Shown: positions 1 to 13,761, numbered from the stretch's first letter. The stretch is 32,255 nucleotides of DNA from Pelargonium cotyledonis (GCA_036897625.1 JAYMTA010000289.1:1-32255); one strand, 5' to 3'. The notes: generated from the letters alone by a model not told the origin. A program made the numbers and translations.

Positions 1-47
1 ATCTCCCCCCCCTTTTGAAAAAAAAAAAGAAACCCCCCCCCCCCCCC
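1..47. repeat. Homopolymer cluster (C8, A11, C15)
   Basis: The window opens with C8 at 5-12, A11 at 18-28 and C15 at 33-47, split only by TTTTG and GAAA. Nothing else in the window is this simple. It may be a real slippage-prone tract or a low-quality contig or read end. It has no recognisable function. Confidence 0.8.
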
Positions 48-3000
48 GCAGGTAACTATATCTAAGTACCTGAATTCCCAAATCAATAGGGTTTTATAAA
101 CTATATTACAATCAATCTAAAATACCTAATATATATGTAGGATATTCCATACAAATATCTTTTATTTATAGATTTAGAGAAAGGAAAGGGGAAGAACATA
201 ACGAGAGAGGGGCTACTTAAATAAAGTATAAGAGCTGCGGAGTTAAAGTTAAATTGGGTTTTCAATTTCAAAGAGAATAGGCACGGAGTATAAGAAAAAT
301 TGCTAATTGGGAATGCAGTAAGTTCTGTTGTGAAAGTAAATAGATTGCCTACCACACGTGTGTAAAACCTTGTGGTGTACGTACATTTTCAATTTGGTAT
401 AGAATCAAATAACCTCCCTTTGACGGGCAAGAACAAAGAATTCATTTACGTTGGAAAAAAAGTCTAAGTATTTATAAATATAAGATAGGTAATTTTTGCC
501 AGTTAGTCTTACTTTAGAAGTACGAAAAAATATTGATAATAGTATTTTATTTGTAGTTTCTCTTTGTTACCAAGCTTGTTTTTTGGAATATAGGATGACA
601 TATAAGTTTAGACAAGGAGATTTGCTGAATAGGTTTAGTCAGGGTGGGTGGGATAAATCCCCCTAAATTCCTACAATAATTAAGTAATATAAAAAAAAAT
701 TTCCGGAGACTAGTACTTGTATTGTAATGCGAGTACTACAAAAAGAAACCTTGAAAATACAAGATGGGTCCTACGTTAAAGTATTACATATAAGGGATGT
801 CTCGAACTCTAACTCATTTTCTTTACTTAGCATATCGTGAAAGTTTCGAGATACAAAATCCAGTTAAAAGAACTGTTTTTAGAAAAAGCTAGCAAATATT
901 GGAAAGACTCTGCTAGAGCATAAAAAACTGGAGCTGAACCTATTCTATTAATGTAAGACAATAATTCTAATTATAAAATGCGTACAATACGCGCTAGTAC
1001 CGGCTAAACCATACTCAATTTTGGGGTCCCAATCCAGTCATACGGTATATTTCAGCTTAGTTTCTACTGCAAGTTTTAGGTTCTAAAGAAAGGAAATCAG
1101 CAAAACTTTAATATGTTTTTGCACATATTATGCTTGATTAGCGGGACCTATAATGTTGAAGAATACCGAGAGTGATTCAAATAGTTACCTTGAATTAAAA
1201 ATATAAGAATCAAAAGTAGAGTAAAAGAGCGAGCCCCCCTTTGAAAGACCCTTATAGTGCAAACAATTCGTTCTAATAAAACCCGTGTTCTAATTGTAAA
1301 ATTACTAATCGAGCAGAGTAAAGAAAACCTGTGTATGACCACGCGCAAAGTGTTTAATACTAGTTTTAAATTCGAACAATTAACCCAAAGAACTCTTTTT
1401 GATTATCCTAACGCTTCTCTTATTAATTACGTAGTAAAGTAGGTTTTCATATTATAGAAGAGAAATAAGACAAACATTGAAATACCAAAAGCATAGAAAA
1501 TGGAAATAGAATGGGATTCTGTTAGGGTTTAGTACGAGATAGCTTCACCGAACACCTTGGTATTAACCAACACCGCCTCTCGTCTATTTAAGCTTCCCTT
1601 TTACGAGAACCTTTATGAAAGATGGGGATTTCAAAACTAGTTTTTAGTTATCCCTGGATCAACTTGATTACTCGGTATGCGTAAGAGTCAAAGTAATAGG
1701 TTTACCCAATCAAATTAGTCGTATTATACCAACCCGGCTTGTCGAGTTCTCTCTTAACTGCCAATCATGACATGAAACGATTTGAACCATCGAATTTAAA
1801 GTACTAAGAACCTTGCTGGATCAAATGCTGTAATAAGAAGAGAAAAAGCAGACACTAAAAGAACCTAAAATTATTCCCCATATAAGCGATTCCATTACGA
1901 GGCTCTAAACTTAACAGAAGAATATGTGCCCAGTTTCTTTGTATTTAGTAGCCTGAAAGTCTAGATAATTCAGGTCTCACCGTATTTTTTCTGTGCTAAT
2001 TGGATATCGCCATAGTATTATATAAAAGAGTCGAACAAGAGTTTACTTTTAAGGCTTATCAATTAACTAAAATAATAACTTTTTGCAAACGGTCCATAAA
2101 AAGGGGCGCTCATGGCACGAAGAGATACTACAATTTTTTCTTTAAATTAGATTTCTTCGCTATACCACTGGCTAAAAAAAGAGCTAACGATAAGAAATCT
2201 ACAACCCTTTCATTTTTAGAACATAGCTTTTAAGAATCCTTTGTTAACTTTAGTCTCTCGTGAAGAAGGTAGTGACAACAAAAAAGAATAAAACTCTTTC
2301 TATTGAAGAAAATCCTATATGAGTATTATAAAATGATTAATCTTATTGTATTCAATATTTGAGAAATATCTTGAGTTACGCGCGCCCTTGCTACTGGTCG
2401 CAGTCATAGGTTCAACTTGAGCTGTATAAAGTAAACCCTCCTTTTAGATAGGGAAAAGTACACCCTTTGTTTAAAGAGGAGGGCATTTCGTTTAGAAGTT
2501 GGGTATTTAGCTTTGACTCTAACTGGGAAGGGGAAAACTTTCAAAGGATCGTCCTGGTAAAGGACACAAAAATTAGCATTGTACCAAAAAGTACCGAATA
2601 ATCACCCCAACTCTAGTAGAAAAATCACATTTAAATATCCCTTCTTTGTAAGAAATATAAAAATCCCAACAGCATAAAACCAAGGTGGAATTTTTTATAT
2701 ACTTTTTTCATCGCTACAATTGAATACTTCACTTTGTAATAAGTATTAGTAAAGTTAAAAAGATGGGGTAGTAATTAGATACGAATTCCTCTGAAATTGA
2801 AGAGTTTCCTTTTCTTAGATACTGAGTTTTCTTTTATAACCTCTTACTAAATATGAGAAGTTATCGTCAAACTATATGAGGAGGTCCCTTTTGTTGTTTT
2901 GTATACCTTATGAAGAAGTCTGTAAATAGCTATGTGAATATCCTAAGATATTAACTTAAGAAAGACTTTTAGTGGCAGAGACTTAATTAAGTATAGAAAA

Positions 3001-6000
3001 GTGCTCTACAAGGGCTCCTATTATAAGATAAACCAAAATATAACCTAAGTTTTACTATAAACATAGACTATGCCCCTCAGCCTCAGGTTTTTGAAACAAT
3101 AAAAGTTAGCTATTTTGAGAAAGAAGTTCCTACCTTTACGGGTTACAAATTCCTTTGACCGAGAAAAACAAAGAGCTTTTTAATACCAATATTTCAAGGT
3201 CTCTAAAATTCCCGACTAATAAAGTGAAACATTTCATTACTAGTAAGAGTTAAGCGACATACATTTTTAGGTAACTCTCGGTAATTAAAAAAAAACCTTC
3301 CTAATTTTAAGGAGTCCTGTAAAAGGGGAAGAATTTTATACTAATCAAAGCGGGTACCCACTAAGAAAATGGAATTTTGGGAATATAAAGCACAAGAAAA
3401 TAGAAAGTCTGAAATTGACAATAAATATTGATAGAAGATCCTCAAACTTAAAAGGCCGGAAATTTTGTTGTGTCTTGCCCTCTCTTTATAAGAAAAAGGC
3501 ATTCTTTGATTAAAAGCCGGATTTGACACTCTCGCGGGGGATCCTTGGTATGGGAGATATCTTTATTAGTATCGAAAAGTTATAAATTTAAGGAGCTGCC
3601 ATTGACAAATGTAAGGTTTTCTACCCTACGTATCTAGCATAAAGACTTGAATAAAATAGCTTTTTTTCCTCACTATTGGGGGCGTCCTCCTTTCTGAATT
3701 TACTAGTTTAATAGAATATTTGATTAATCCAGGAAATTTGTACATCTAAAGGAAGTCTATAATAACTTATCTTCGGATTGTCTTTTTCATAAGATAAATA
3801 AAAGTCTAATAAACTCTTTTTTAGCACTTGTATTAAGTCTTTTTGTATATGTGGAATGCCGCTTGTTATTTTATGTACCTATATTCTAGGTGCTGATCTT
3901 GTTCGATCCGTTACTTTAAATTAATAGCTAAAATCTAGGCTTGCTTTCACTATATAAAAAGTAGGAGTGTTCCCGGGGTACTCTAGCTTTAGCCTTGGAA
4001 CTTACAAATGTTATACACCTAACCAGAGGGGGGTATGCCTTTTAATACCCCAATTCCATTTTCAATTTCTTAACTGAGGAACTCCTGGGATCCACTTGAG
4101 CACATGCAATAATTTTCTTATGGGCTTCCTTTTTTCGGAATATAGACCTTTTGTAAGCTTTTATTTGTAAGAATACCATCCCGTAATTTTTTGATTCTGA
4201 CTATGGTGTGCCTGAGCCTCCCTTGCTAAATAATAGAGATTCTTGTCTTTTTACTGAAAACATATAATATTAATTGTCCTATACTACGAGTTCGCCGCTA
4301 ACCCCTTTAACAGGAGCGTAATAAATGAAAAAAAAAAGTTTAGTATATGAGTGTCTTCTAGGATCACAAGATATGAAAAAGCTTAGGTTAGGACCCCACT
4401 TTTGAGTGAAAACGAGTCCCTTTTTGGGGTAAAACACGGAGTTAGTCTTTAGATTTAGGAACATGCACGGGCTGAGATAAAGGCCAGTAAAGTAAATAGG
4501 AGTTTCATTTACAGTTCTGTTTTATAGTTTTTCTATATTTCTACTTGGAATAGGGCTTGACTAAATAAAAACTTTCGGAGCGCAGTCCTATATTTTTAAG
4601 AGAAAGGATTACTAACTTCATGTCGGAATAAATAAGTAAAGTTCAAAAAGGATTTTGTTACTGTTACACTATAACTTATATATAAACTTGAAAAAACTTC
4701 CATTTCCTGAGATAACGCGCGTTTACCGATTGTCTTTGCTTTCGCTTTCAGGTCGATTTCTTATAAGCTGGGATGACCTTATATTTAGTATTATAGCCAA
4801 CCCCTTTCAATAAAAATTGAGTTTTTGCATTTCAGTAAACAAGCACCTCGTGGAGTAAAAGGCATCTTTGGCTTAGATATTAAAGAAACACTTTTCATTT
4901 GGATTCTACAATACACATCAGAATCCCCCAAGCTATACTACTAATATAAATTCAAATAACTTGGAATTCTAAACTACTTTAGGAGATTAGCAAACTTATA
5001 AGGGTTTTGTTATATAGTTTCTCTGTTAAGACGAACTCATATATATTATTTACGCAATTACTGTTTCATAAAAAGAATTAATAAAAATGTATAGCAGAAC
5101 AGGGGTTTTTATAGCGGTAGCATGAAAAAGTATGCGTTCTCTTACTCCTTAGTCTCAAAAAGACTCGTAATTAAAAAGAGTACTTCATTGAGACCCTGTA
5201 AAATTCTTAGGCCTAACCCCAAAAATTTTATTGGTCCTTGGTAGTGTGTATAGGGTTATGCCATACTCTCGTGTAAATTTCCTTATAAAGGGTTTCCTTT
5301 TTTATCCCAAGTTGTTGAGTAGGTAGAGGTTTAATAAATGGTTAAGGACGTGCCTAAAAGTTACGGTTTTTTTGTTACTTTCAAGTATTAAGACCAAGCA
5401 TTCAGTGTAGGCGCTTTATCTAGCGAATTAGTAGGCATAGCATAGCCGCGTAGTGATAATCTGTAAAAGTATAAAAAGTCTTATTATGAGTGCTGATTAC
5501 TCTAATCAAAATGAATTTGGTAGAGCATAGAGTAGTCGATAGAGCGCCCATTGGTTAAAGTCGTATCCGCTATAGTAAAACTTGACTTTCTTATAGCCGA
5601 ATCGATCACTACATTTTTAGACATGGAAGACATAGCAACAATGACTTAGTCTTCTTATTTGGATGCATCATTAAAAAGCCTATAGTAATTGCGAAGTTTT
5701 TAAACCTCCTCATAAAACTCGACTTAATCTTGTCTATATAAGTAATCCCCCTTAGTATTCTACGGAATCTAACAAGAAATTCATTAATCACAGAACACGG
5801 TTATTCAATAACGGGTAAATAATTAATAATAAAAATGTTTTATTTATCCTAGTGGTCAAATATTCGAATTCCCTATCATCTCATCTATAAGCCACAGAAT
5901 TCCGGTTATTTTCGAGTCATATTTAGGTTCATCGTCTTAGATAAATTAGGTCCCCCTTTACATGGTACTAAATCGACCTTCTTTTATTTTTTAAAAGAGA

Positions 6001-8073
6001 GAAAAGACCTCCAGTTTAATAAAAAAGCACTGCCCATACTCGTATGCCCTATCAGGGGCCTTCTATTATTAAAAGTTTATACAAAAAAACGCTATTCAAA
6101 TCAGAATGTCATTGAAGAGCTGTAGTATTTTGAACCTGCGGCATCCCTATAAAATTATGCCGATTAACCAAGTATAGGACTTAACATAATCTCCCTCCTT
6201 ATTGGTATGAAAGAAGCAACCTAACTTTGAAGAAAATATCAGTATACTACACACGGTATTCTTACGAACTTCTAGGCTTATATATGGCAAGAGATTTTAG
6301 ATTAGTAGGATAGCTTTTACATTATATACGTTTGGAACGCTCTTTTATCTATATGCTGTGTTTACGATATACGTGGTTAGGTTTTAATACTCCTACCTAA
6401 TCTAAAATATGAGGATTACTAAATTGGATTTTTGAAATTGGCTAAATAAACCTGCAGAAGAAGAAAATGGTAAGATTCCGCGGGAATAAAATCCCCGGAA
6501 CAAATGTAAACGTAATAATCTAGTTGAGTCCTTTTACCATATAAATAGAATATAGGAAATCCGGTAAAAAGAATCTTAAGCTTTCTTATTATAAAAAGGG
6601 TTATGGATTCTTATTCTTTTATCACTTAGGAAATCCCTATATAAATTCTAGATCTACGAAAAACTCTAGTTGTTTTAACTAAAGTGAGTTTTTCGTAGAA
6701 ATTCTCTATACTAATTTATCATTAAAAGGCTTTAAGTTTCTATTATACACTGACCCTAAGTATACAAAAACACACACAATAAGAACCTATACTACTATGG
6801 ATACAGGAGGCTTTGAAAGACGACATCCTGCGAATTCCGGAAAAACTACTACTAATTTTTCTAACGTTGGTTATCACATCAATCAAAGAAGGCTCAACAC
6901 AATACGAAAAGGTACAATAAAGGCAGTATAAGAAGTTTTATCATAGTTTTAAAAAGGACTTTCATCAAGAACTAAAAAGGTAGTAGAGTTAGAATAGAAT
7001 AAGCGGGCCTAGTTTCTTTTTACAGGTTATATTATAAAAAGAAGCTAACAAATGAAAAAAGGCTCGTCCCTTTTTCTTGCCTAACTATTGAAATGAAGTC
7101 CACAGCTAGAATGGGCCTAATCTCTTTACTACTTAATCTATGCGCTTGAGGGAGCTCCACCCCTCTCTTTTATGAAAGCTCGAAATTGACACAATAAATA
7201 ACAACGGGTATGCTAGGTGGGAAAAGCTATCATATGAAATAGCTGGGCTCAAATGTATTAAGGGGCTTCCAAACTACGAAACCTGGACTACTTGATTAAG
7301 ATTTATCAATGAATTGTCTATAAAAGATGGGTTTACACTTAATGAAGCACTTCCCCGCTAATAGGAGGGTGTGCCCGGGTATTTCTTATAACGACACGGA
7401 TATTAGGATTTTTTTAGTTTTAATTAGATAGGTTTTCTCGGTAAACCCTGTTCTCTCAATTCTTGATTGATCCCTCCTAGCAAAAATCAAGTGTAATGGC
7501 GCATCCCTAGCTCAAGCAAAAGGGAAAGAAACGGGATTAGGTTCAAGCTAAAGAGAAAGGATCTGATCCTCCTTAGACTAAAAACCAGCTAATCAGACAT
7601 AAATAGTAAGACTTGTTTCAGGAATTTGAATTCTGTAAGTTATTAATTCTTATTTCTCCTATGTAATACAGATCTTGAACCCTGTGCACGATTCGTGTTT
7701 TAATGATGCTATGAAGAGTTGAATTACTTGTTCTTTTTTTGTTATATTGAAAATTCTTGGAGTCCCAGTATAAATATTTAAAACTAAGTCTAATTTGCTA
7801 CACCCAGGCATCGGGCCTTTTCTTTTTGCTAGTCCCCGCCTACGCAGCATTCCTATATTTATTCTTATTAGATAACCTTTTAAGTAGTTTTTTCGGTATG
7901 CTCTTTTTTAACATATTATGATCTAGGAGTTTCCCCAGCAATCAACGGATATATACGGGTCAGAAAAGGAGGGGCTTACTGGTTAGCTTTCTCTTGGAAA
8001 TCACGTAGATAAATACTAGATTCACTTGTGTAATCTCCAACATAGTGAAGTTATAGTAAGTGTTGACAGTTTC
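48..8073. other. Gene-free organelle-like tract, segment 1
   Basis: No gene was recognised in these 8 kb on either strand. The longest open frames (about 60-85 codons, for example 1257-1442 and 2000-2233 on plus, 101-355 on minus) show no family motif and are of a length expected by chance. Isolated GGTTCAA boxes resembling tRNA T-loops lie near 1778-1788 (minus) and 2408-2415 (plus), without convincing arms around them. A strong hairpin lies at 6654-6698. Short G/C runs such as GGGACTCC- and GGGAATCC-like words recur throughout. Confidence 0.6.
6654..6698. repeat. Perfect 13-bp stem-loop with inner stem
   Basis: CTACGAAAAACTC at 6654-6666 is exactly complementary to GAGTTTTTCGTAG at 6686-6698. 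The loop between them holds a second short stem, TAGTT with AACTA. In plant mitochondria such hairpins can stabilise transcript 3' ends, but no gene is recognised beside this one, so the role is unknown. Confidence 0.75.
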
Positions 8074-8147
8074 TGGAGTAAAGCTATGTGGTCAGAGTAC
8101 CGGTGAGTGGAATCCACATTCAAAGGTTCAAATCGCATGTGTATAAA
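8074..8147 (+). pseudogene. trnQ-UUG: trnQ-like relic, copy 1 (mitochondrial type)
   Basis: The 5' end starts with TGGAGTA, as in plant mitochondrial trnQ-UUG, followed by a GTGGT D-loop. The T-arm 5' half (CAAAGGTTCAAATC) also follows the family. The expected TTTTGG anticodon region is lost and replaced by GTGAGTGG. After the T-loop the sequence reads CGCAT instead of a complement to AAAGG, so neither the T-stem nor the acceptor closes. Inference: a decayed, non-functional copy. The comparison is to the family as remembered, not an alignment. Confidence 0.6.
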
Positions 8148-9134
8148 TTAATCTTTCAACATAACGAATAACGAATAAAAAGGTCCTGAAGTTTTAGAAT
8201 CCTTCTCTTTTTGGCGATCAGAATTAAGTTAGTATATACAATAATTGCTCTTAATAGTTTAATAAATTCAGTTCTTTTCTGTAAATAATAGGAAACACTC
8301 CTGGTTATATTGGCCAAACTCTCCACGATTGAATGAACCCCGTTTCAAATTGTTATTTCAATTTCTTATACTAGAGAATTCCTAGTAGATGTGCACTAGA
8401 TGAATTCTTAAAAAAGCACTCACAACCTACCCTTGTACAGCAGCCCCAAAATGTGTACAAAACCCATCCGCGAGGAACCTCGTATATTTACTATTACACG
8501 AATTCTTTTATATCAGATGCTAATTACCTAGTTCAAACAAAAATGAATTCAAATATAGCTAAAGGGTAAGAAAAGCAAATACGAATAGTATTTATAAAAC
8601 TAACAGGGGCTCTCTCACTGAGAAGAATCGAATTTTATAGGTTTATAGCTTTTTGTTTACTTTTTTATGTAGTTCCAGAAAAAGGGATCTCTTTTAGTAA
8701 TAGGGTATCCATTTGTATGTTCTCTGTATATTCCGGCTAGGGTATTATAACCCCTAGTTTTCAACTTCTTTAGACCAGGTCTCGCTCTAGCAACGTAAAA
8801 CATTTATTTTAACTCCATCTTTTAATTCTTTTACAAGAGTTATTCTATATTTATTATCTAGAGAATCAAGTCTTAGGAGGATCGTATATTATAGAAACAA
8901 CTGGATGCTTCTAAACCTCAGCATACTCCGCGTAAGTATAACTTAAAAAGACTAGTAGTTAACTCAATTAATCCTCGGCAATGGTTAGAAAGATTATCCA
9001 ACTTAGTTATTTAAAAAATTATCCAATTAACGCTTGGGCCCGCAGACAGAAGAATCTCAGAAACTCCCCTAAGGAGGATTTTATCTCATACAAGTAAGAG
9101 AAAGCTTTCAACTCTTTTAACGTACTATTTAAAG
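8148..9134. other. Gene-free spacer between two trnQ-like relics
   Basis: About 1 kb with no open frame or RNA motif that can be recognised. The composition is the same as the surrounding tract. Confidence 0.5.
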
Positions 9135-9206
9135 CTACCCTTAACCAAGTGGTAAAGCATTCATTAATGGAATCAGCATGCAAAGGTTCGAATCGCATTA
9201 TTACTA
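9135..9206 (+). pseudogene. trnQ-UUG: trnQ-like relic, copy 2 (mitochondrial type)
   Basis: The D-arm CCAAGTGGTAAAGCAT and the segment CAGCATGCAAAGGTTCGAATC closely follow plant mitochondrial trnQ. The anticodon region reads TCATTAATGG rather than TTTTTGG. Directly after the T-loop the sequence is CGCAT, the same as in copy 1 one kilobase upstream, so the T-stem cannot form. The acceptor ends do not pair. This is probably a pseudogene sharing ancestry with copy 1. Confidence 0.65.
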
Positions 9207-12200
9207 ATGAACAAGAATATTTGGCCGCGGCCTTACTATAAGGTAAAAACAATTGCCTGTATCAAGTTCCTTGTAGCTTATAATATAAAAAATTAAAGTT
9301 AGCTATGACTAGATTAAACAAGCGTTCTGCTCTAGAGTCAGTATTTAACTGTGGTAGCATATATAAAATATACAAAAATAATTTAGGTATATGGTTTTTA
9401 CAAAGTCACATCACACATATTTTATTTTATTTTTGGCATTTTTACCGAACCTGTCAATTTGGAGAAAACTAGAATTAGAATAGGAATTGGCAGCTAAGTA
9501 TCGTTTGGTCCGGCATTTTACTGAGATATTCGTGTTTTATTATCCAAGGTTTATCCTTACCCACGAGATATGCCTCACGCGATACCACACCTATTCCAAT
9601 TCAAACAAAAACTTGAGTAAAGTCTCTTAATAATGTTCCATTTCTGGATTCAAGAATTACAAAGATTGGATATATTTGGGATTAGAAAGTATTCGTATAA
9701 ACTCGTAAACAATGCTTGAGAATTAGTTTTCTAGGAGTGTCTGGTACTACAAAAAAAGAAAAGGGATTCCGATACTAAGTCAAAGCAGGCATTATCCGGA
9801 TATTGATAGGCCTACGGGAGGAGAGGTTTGCGAGATTTCCCTTCTATAATATATCTTTATGGAATTTCTATTACTAAGTAAAACTGGAATTTAATACGTT
9901 TTTCTTTTATATCTTTCACAGGTCTGGAAAAGCGGGTGTTCGCTTGGTTAATATAACAGAAGTCTTACATATGACTTTGACCAGAATACCCTATGTGATA
10001 CTACTCGTCAGAGAGAAAGAAATTCTAAAAAACTAGAAGCTTTATCTATATCCCTATCCCTCCGAAAACGGAAAGTCATCTTAAAAACTCTGGAAAAACG
10101 GACTAGTTAGCGGCCAAGTTCTAATACCAGGGGGCTCGAAAACCTACCTTATAGTAAGAGAGCTCCTTGTTACGAATATACCCTCTTAAAATTATATACT
10201 TGGCTGTGGAACTCCTGCTTAGATTACTAAAACTTCGCTTTAGTGTAAAACTACTATATAATAGCTTTCTTGACGAGTTTTATAAAAGAGAAATCTTGTT
10301 AGAGATGGGTTTTTGCTATTACCTTTTAAAAAGGGTGCCGTTTAGGAGAAGAATATATTATTACAAATTTTAGTAGAAATTTAGATACAAAACAATAACT
10401 GCACTTTTTCACTCTTGAGGCTTTTTCCTATTTGAGATACGTTCTAAAAAAAGATATTTTATTGAAAGAGCTTCCCCCGTTTCAACTTTCAACCAAATAT
10501 CAGTAGCAACCCCGGTTTAGAAGCTTTTGTCTTTAGCTACCGTGTGTTCTATCTACAAAAATTTTATGTCCCTAACTAACTAACTTAGCTATGGTTCACA
10601 TGTCTCTTTTCTATAGCTTCCTCGCTGTGTCATTCTCTTTACTTTAGCTGTAATATTCTATAAAGTCTTACAAATTAAGAAACTCCGGTTCCATAGTAAG
10701 CTATACTTTATTAGGGCCTGCAGTTTTAGTTTTAAAAGCACCCCAATTGTTCCTGAATGAAGGAGTCTCTGCTCAGGGAATGCCCTTTAGTTAGAGTGTA
10801 AATCACTAATATACAAGCTTTTGTACCTTTCTTTTTTGGAATTGAAGCAAGTTAAGGATATAAAAGTTAACTTATAAAATTAGCGTTTAGGGAAGTCCTC
10901 CTATTTAATTAAAATCCCCAAAACAAAGTAAAGTTCCTAAGATTGGACTATACCTTTAGTGAGCTTAGTAATACCTACTACTCCTAAAAAGGTATACCCA
11001 GACCAGGCTAATAAAATGGCATTCTCTATTCCATATGAATAACCAGTAAGTCCATATACAGGAGCTCCTTATCTTGGCTTTATTATATACTGTGACCCTG
11101 GAGAGGAATGACTAAACTTCCTTGCCCTAAGAGATGAAGGCACTTATACTGGATACCCACTACTTACTATAGTTATAGTAAGGTGTACTCTTTTATCAAT
11201 TCTATGTCAATAATCCCACCCATAACCCATATACTTTATTTTGCTTGCACAAATTTATATAATCTTAATTGGGAAATCCTGGAATTATTAATATCTGATT
11301 ATAACTTTAAATAGGATACTCAGAAATTTATAGGTTAAGGTCTTAAGGTTTTCAAAGGTATTTAGCTTTCAAAAGTGAGAAATTCAGTTATCCTAATTCA
11401 AAAGTGTAACTAAACCCGCCTGCTAATGTCTTACTTAATTTTAGTGTATAGTAGTTGTATATTCCCCATTCTGCACTGCACTTTCAATCTAAAAGAGCCT
11501 ATCTATACTAAAAAATGAGGGAGTGCGTACTTTTATTAAAAAAACCCATATTTGCTTAGCTTTACTATTAATCTTGGATAACGCAGATGCTTTCAGAGCT
11601 ACCCTCCTCTTTCCATCTTTATGAAACCCAATTCTAGTTAAAGTATACTAACCCCAGTATCACGATTAAACCCCTTTTAATGTTTATTTTAGGAGGAAGT
11701 GGGATTATCTACTTTTGTAAGGGATCCTTCTAGTAAGAGGGCTTCTCTGATTTTGGGGAGGATTTGCTAAAACTAAGGGGGCAAGGGCGGGCATATTTTC
11801 ATGTCATACAGGACTTACAACAATCGATTTTGTTTATTCAACAGTTATATAGACCTCCGCTATTTGTGTGAGTATTTACTTTATAACCTTTAACAACAAA
11901 CAAGGAAAAACTTTCATTGCCAGTTTAGCAGCCTTTTTGATACACTTTTATCTCTTAAGCTTCATACAGGAAGAGTCCCTTTAGACTCAGGATATTTACT
12001 AAGTTTTAGAATCTACCTGCTTAAAAAAACTAACAGGATAGCAAATTTCAAGTAAATTATAGTAGAAGCTCCCCTGAAAAGTAAAGATTTACCTTGCTTT
12101 AGAATTCTCTTTGTACTTTGGGATCCTAAAACAAGCATGAAGAAAAACGTTCCCTTTATAGAATAGGAACCTCTTTCACTTGAGTTCACTTATTGGAAAT

Positions 12201-13688
12201 TCATTGCTTATAAACTCTTTGAATTGAAATTACAGAAACCCAGAAACATTAGGAACACTAAAAAACTTACTTTCATACCTGCTTCGAAGTATCCTTTAGA
12301 AAACCCATCTTACAAGAGCACTTTTTATTTACATTATTTCTAGACTCGCGAATTTTTCTTATTCCCAACTTTTAAGGATAGCTTCTAAACGGAATTTTCC
12401 CTTGATAAGGAATAGACTCCAGATAGTAAATAAATAGAGTTTTCCTTGTGGTATGAGGCCCCCCTCTCGGCCTGTTGAAGTTTCAGAGAAATGTAAAGTA
12501 CGATATTAACTTGCTATTCTATAAGCCTTCTTTTTCACGCCTAATATGCTAACGTGTTTTAACTATATCCCAAGCGGATCTTTTGCCAGGTATGGACTTA
12601 CCTCTTTCTAGGCCTTTCAATTCCGGCATTGCTCTCTTGATTGCACTATGCAAGCCTACTGAATATTCATAGCGCATAACCATCCTGACACAGTTTAAAG
12701 CCTTCGTTCTAACTTGCGTAAAGAATGATTCTAAGAAGGTCCTCCTAAAAAGACAAGGAAATGGTGAGTAAAGGTATCCGTCTACAGGAGAAGTGGTTTG
12801 CCGCCCTGTCTCTTGTCTTTTTCTGTTTCGGGAATAGTACTGAGAAGCTTGTATTGTAATGATTCCAGAATTGTTTTAGCGTTAGCCAACAGACATCCAC
12901 TCAATTTGTACTTTTATAAGAGACATCATGGGAAGTTTACATATATTTTAAGGTGTTTTATAAAGAAGCAGTAGCAAAACGGAAGATACTTTTCAGCAGG
13001 ATAAATGGGAGGTTAAGGAACAAAAGGAGGAATTTTCTAAGCTAGTTAGAGTAAGTAGAGTTCCCACCAAATGCACAAGGTTTACTCAGGCCAGCAAAAA
13101 CGAGTAGATAGAACAGGCATTAAAATCCCTAAACGTACAAACACTTAATAGGTACCTAAACTGACTATAAAAGACATTCTAGATAGAAACTTAAGGCATG
13201 TTTGGTTTCATCTGTATTCCTTTTTAATGAGCTTTTACTGAAAAGTCTTTTAATTAAGTAGTTGCTCTTTATGTTCCTTTGTTTCCAATTCTAAAACAGA
13301 TAAGCTAAAGTATAGAACTCGAGGATTGGGATAAGCTGGGTTTTGGAAGAGTTCTAGCGGGTGAAAGTAAGAGTTTAAGTGATTCGGGGCTTTAAAAATA
13401 AGGAAAGATAGATTCCTTAGTCTTAGAAGTGTTATGCGATTAGAACGTATTGTCTTAGTTGTTGTAGTTTTCTTAAGAGGTAAACCCTAGGAATTTTTTA
13501 AAATAAGAAAGTTTTTCCTTATTCTGGGATTTCTAGAGAGACAGTACAAAGACTTAGATTTTAAAAACGTAGGTTTAATTTCCAATATGAGGCTATAGAT
13601 CAGACTTTAGCAGTCCTTATACTTTTTTTATTACCTTTCATTACAAGACTTTGAGGAATCCTACTGAAAGAGGGAAAACGGACTTTCC
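9207..13688. other. Gene-free organelle-like tract, segment 2
   Basis: Four and a half kilobases without a recognisable gene. The longest frame (10,167-10,373 plus, 68 codons, rich in leucine, tyrosine and arginine) shows no family signature. No rRNA core motif or intron domain V was seen. Confidence 0.55.
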
Positions 13689-13761
13689 GGATGTAGAGCT
13701 CGGTTGATAGAGCGTTGTACTTTTTATCTAACGGCCACAGGTTCAACCGGTCTGTCTTACT
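13689..13761 (+). pseudogene. trnK-UUU: trnK-UUU-like relic
   Basis: The 5' half follows the Lys tRNA pattern. It has GGATGTA, then D-stem GCTC/GAGC (perfect) around GGTTGATA. The anticodon stem TTGTA/TCTAA has four of five pairs counting one wobble, around loop CTTTTTA with anticodon TTT at 13,722-13,724. The T-stem ACAGG/GGTCT has only two pairs and the acceptor only three of seven. The 5' two thirds are therefore well kept and the 3' third is eroded. It is probably not a working tRNA unless repaired. Confidence 0.6.

Noticed and set aside
2000..2233. 77-codon frame with a lysine/arginine-rich middle, like an organellar ribosomal protein
   Set aside because: No match to the known mitochondrial ribosomal proteins recalled, and its length is within chance expectation.
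5505..5560. TTGGTAGAGC followed by GATAGAGCGCCC, like tRNA D-loops
   Set aside because: Two D-loop-like strings but no T-loop within tRNA distance.
7659..7745. Minus-strand GGGTTCAAGA box with possible tRNA arms
   Set aside because: Only the T-loop is convincing; the D-arm and anticodon stem cannot be placed.
10167..10373. 68-codon frame rich in Leu, Tyr and Arg, like a small organellar membrane protein
   Set aside because: The composition follows the AT-rich DNA. No motif, and nothing around it suggests a gene.
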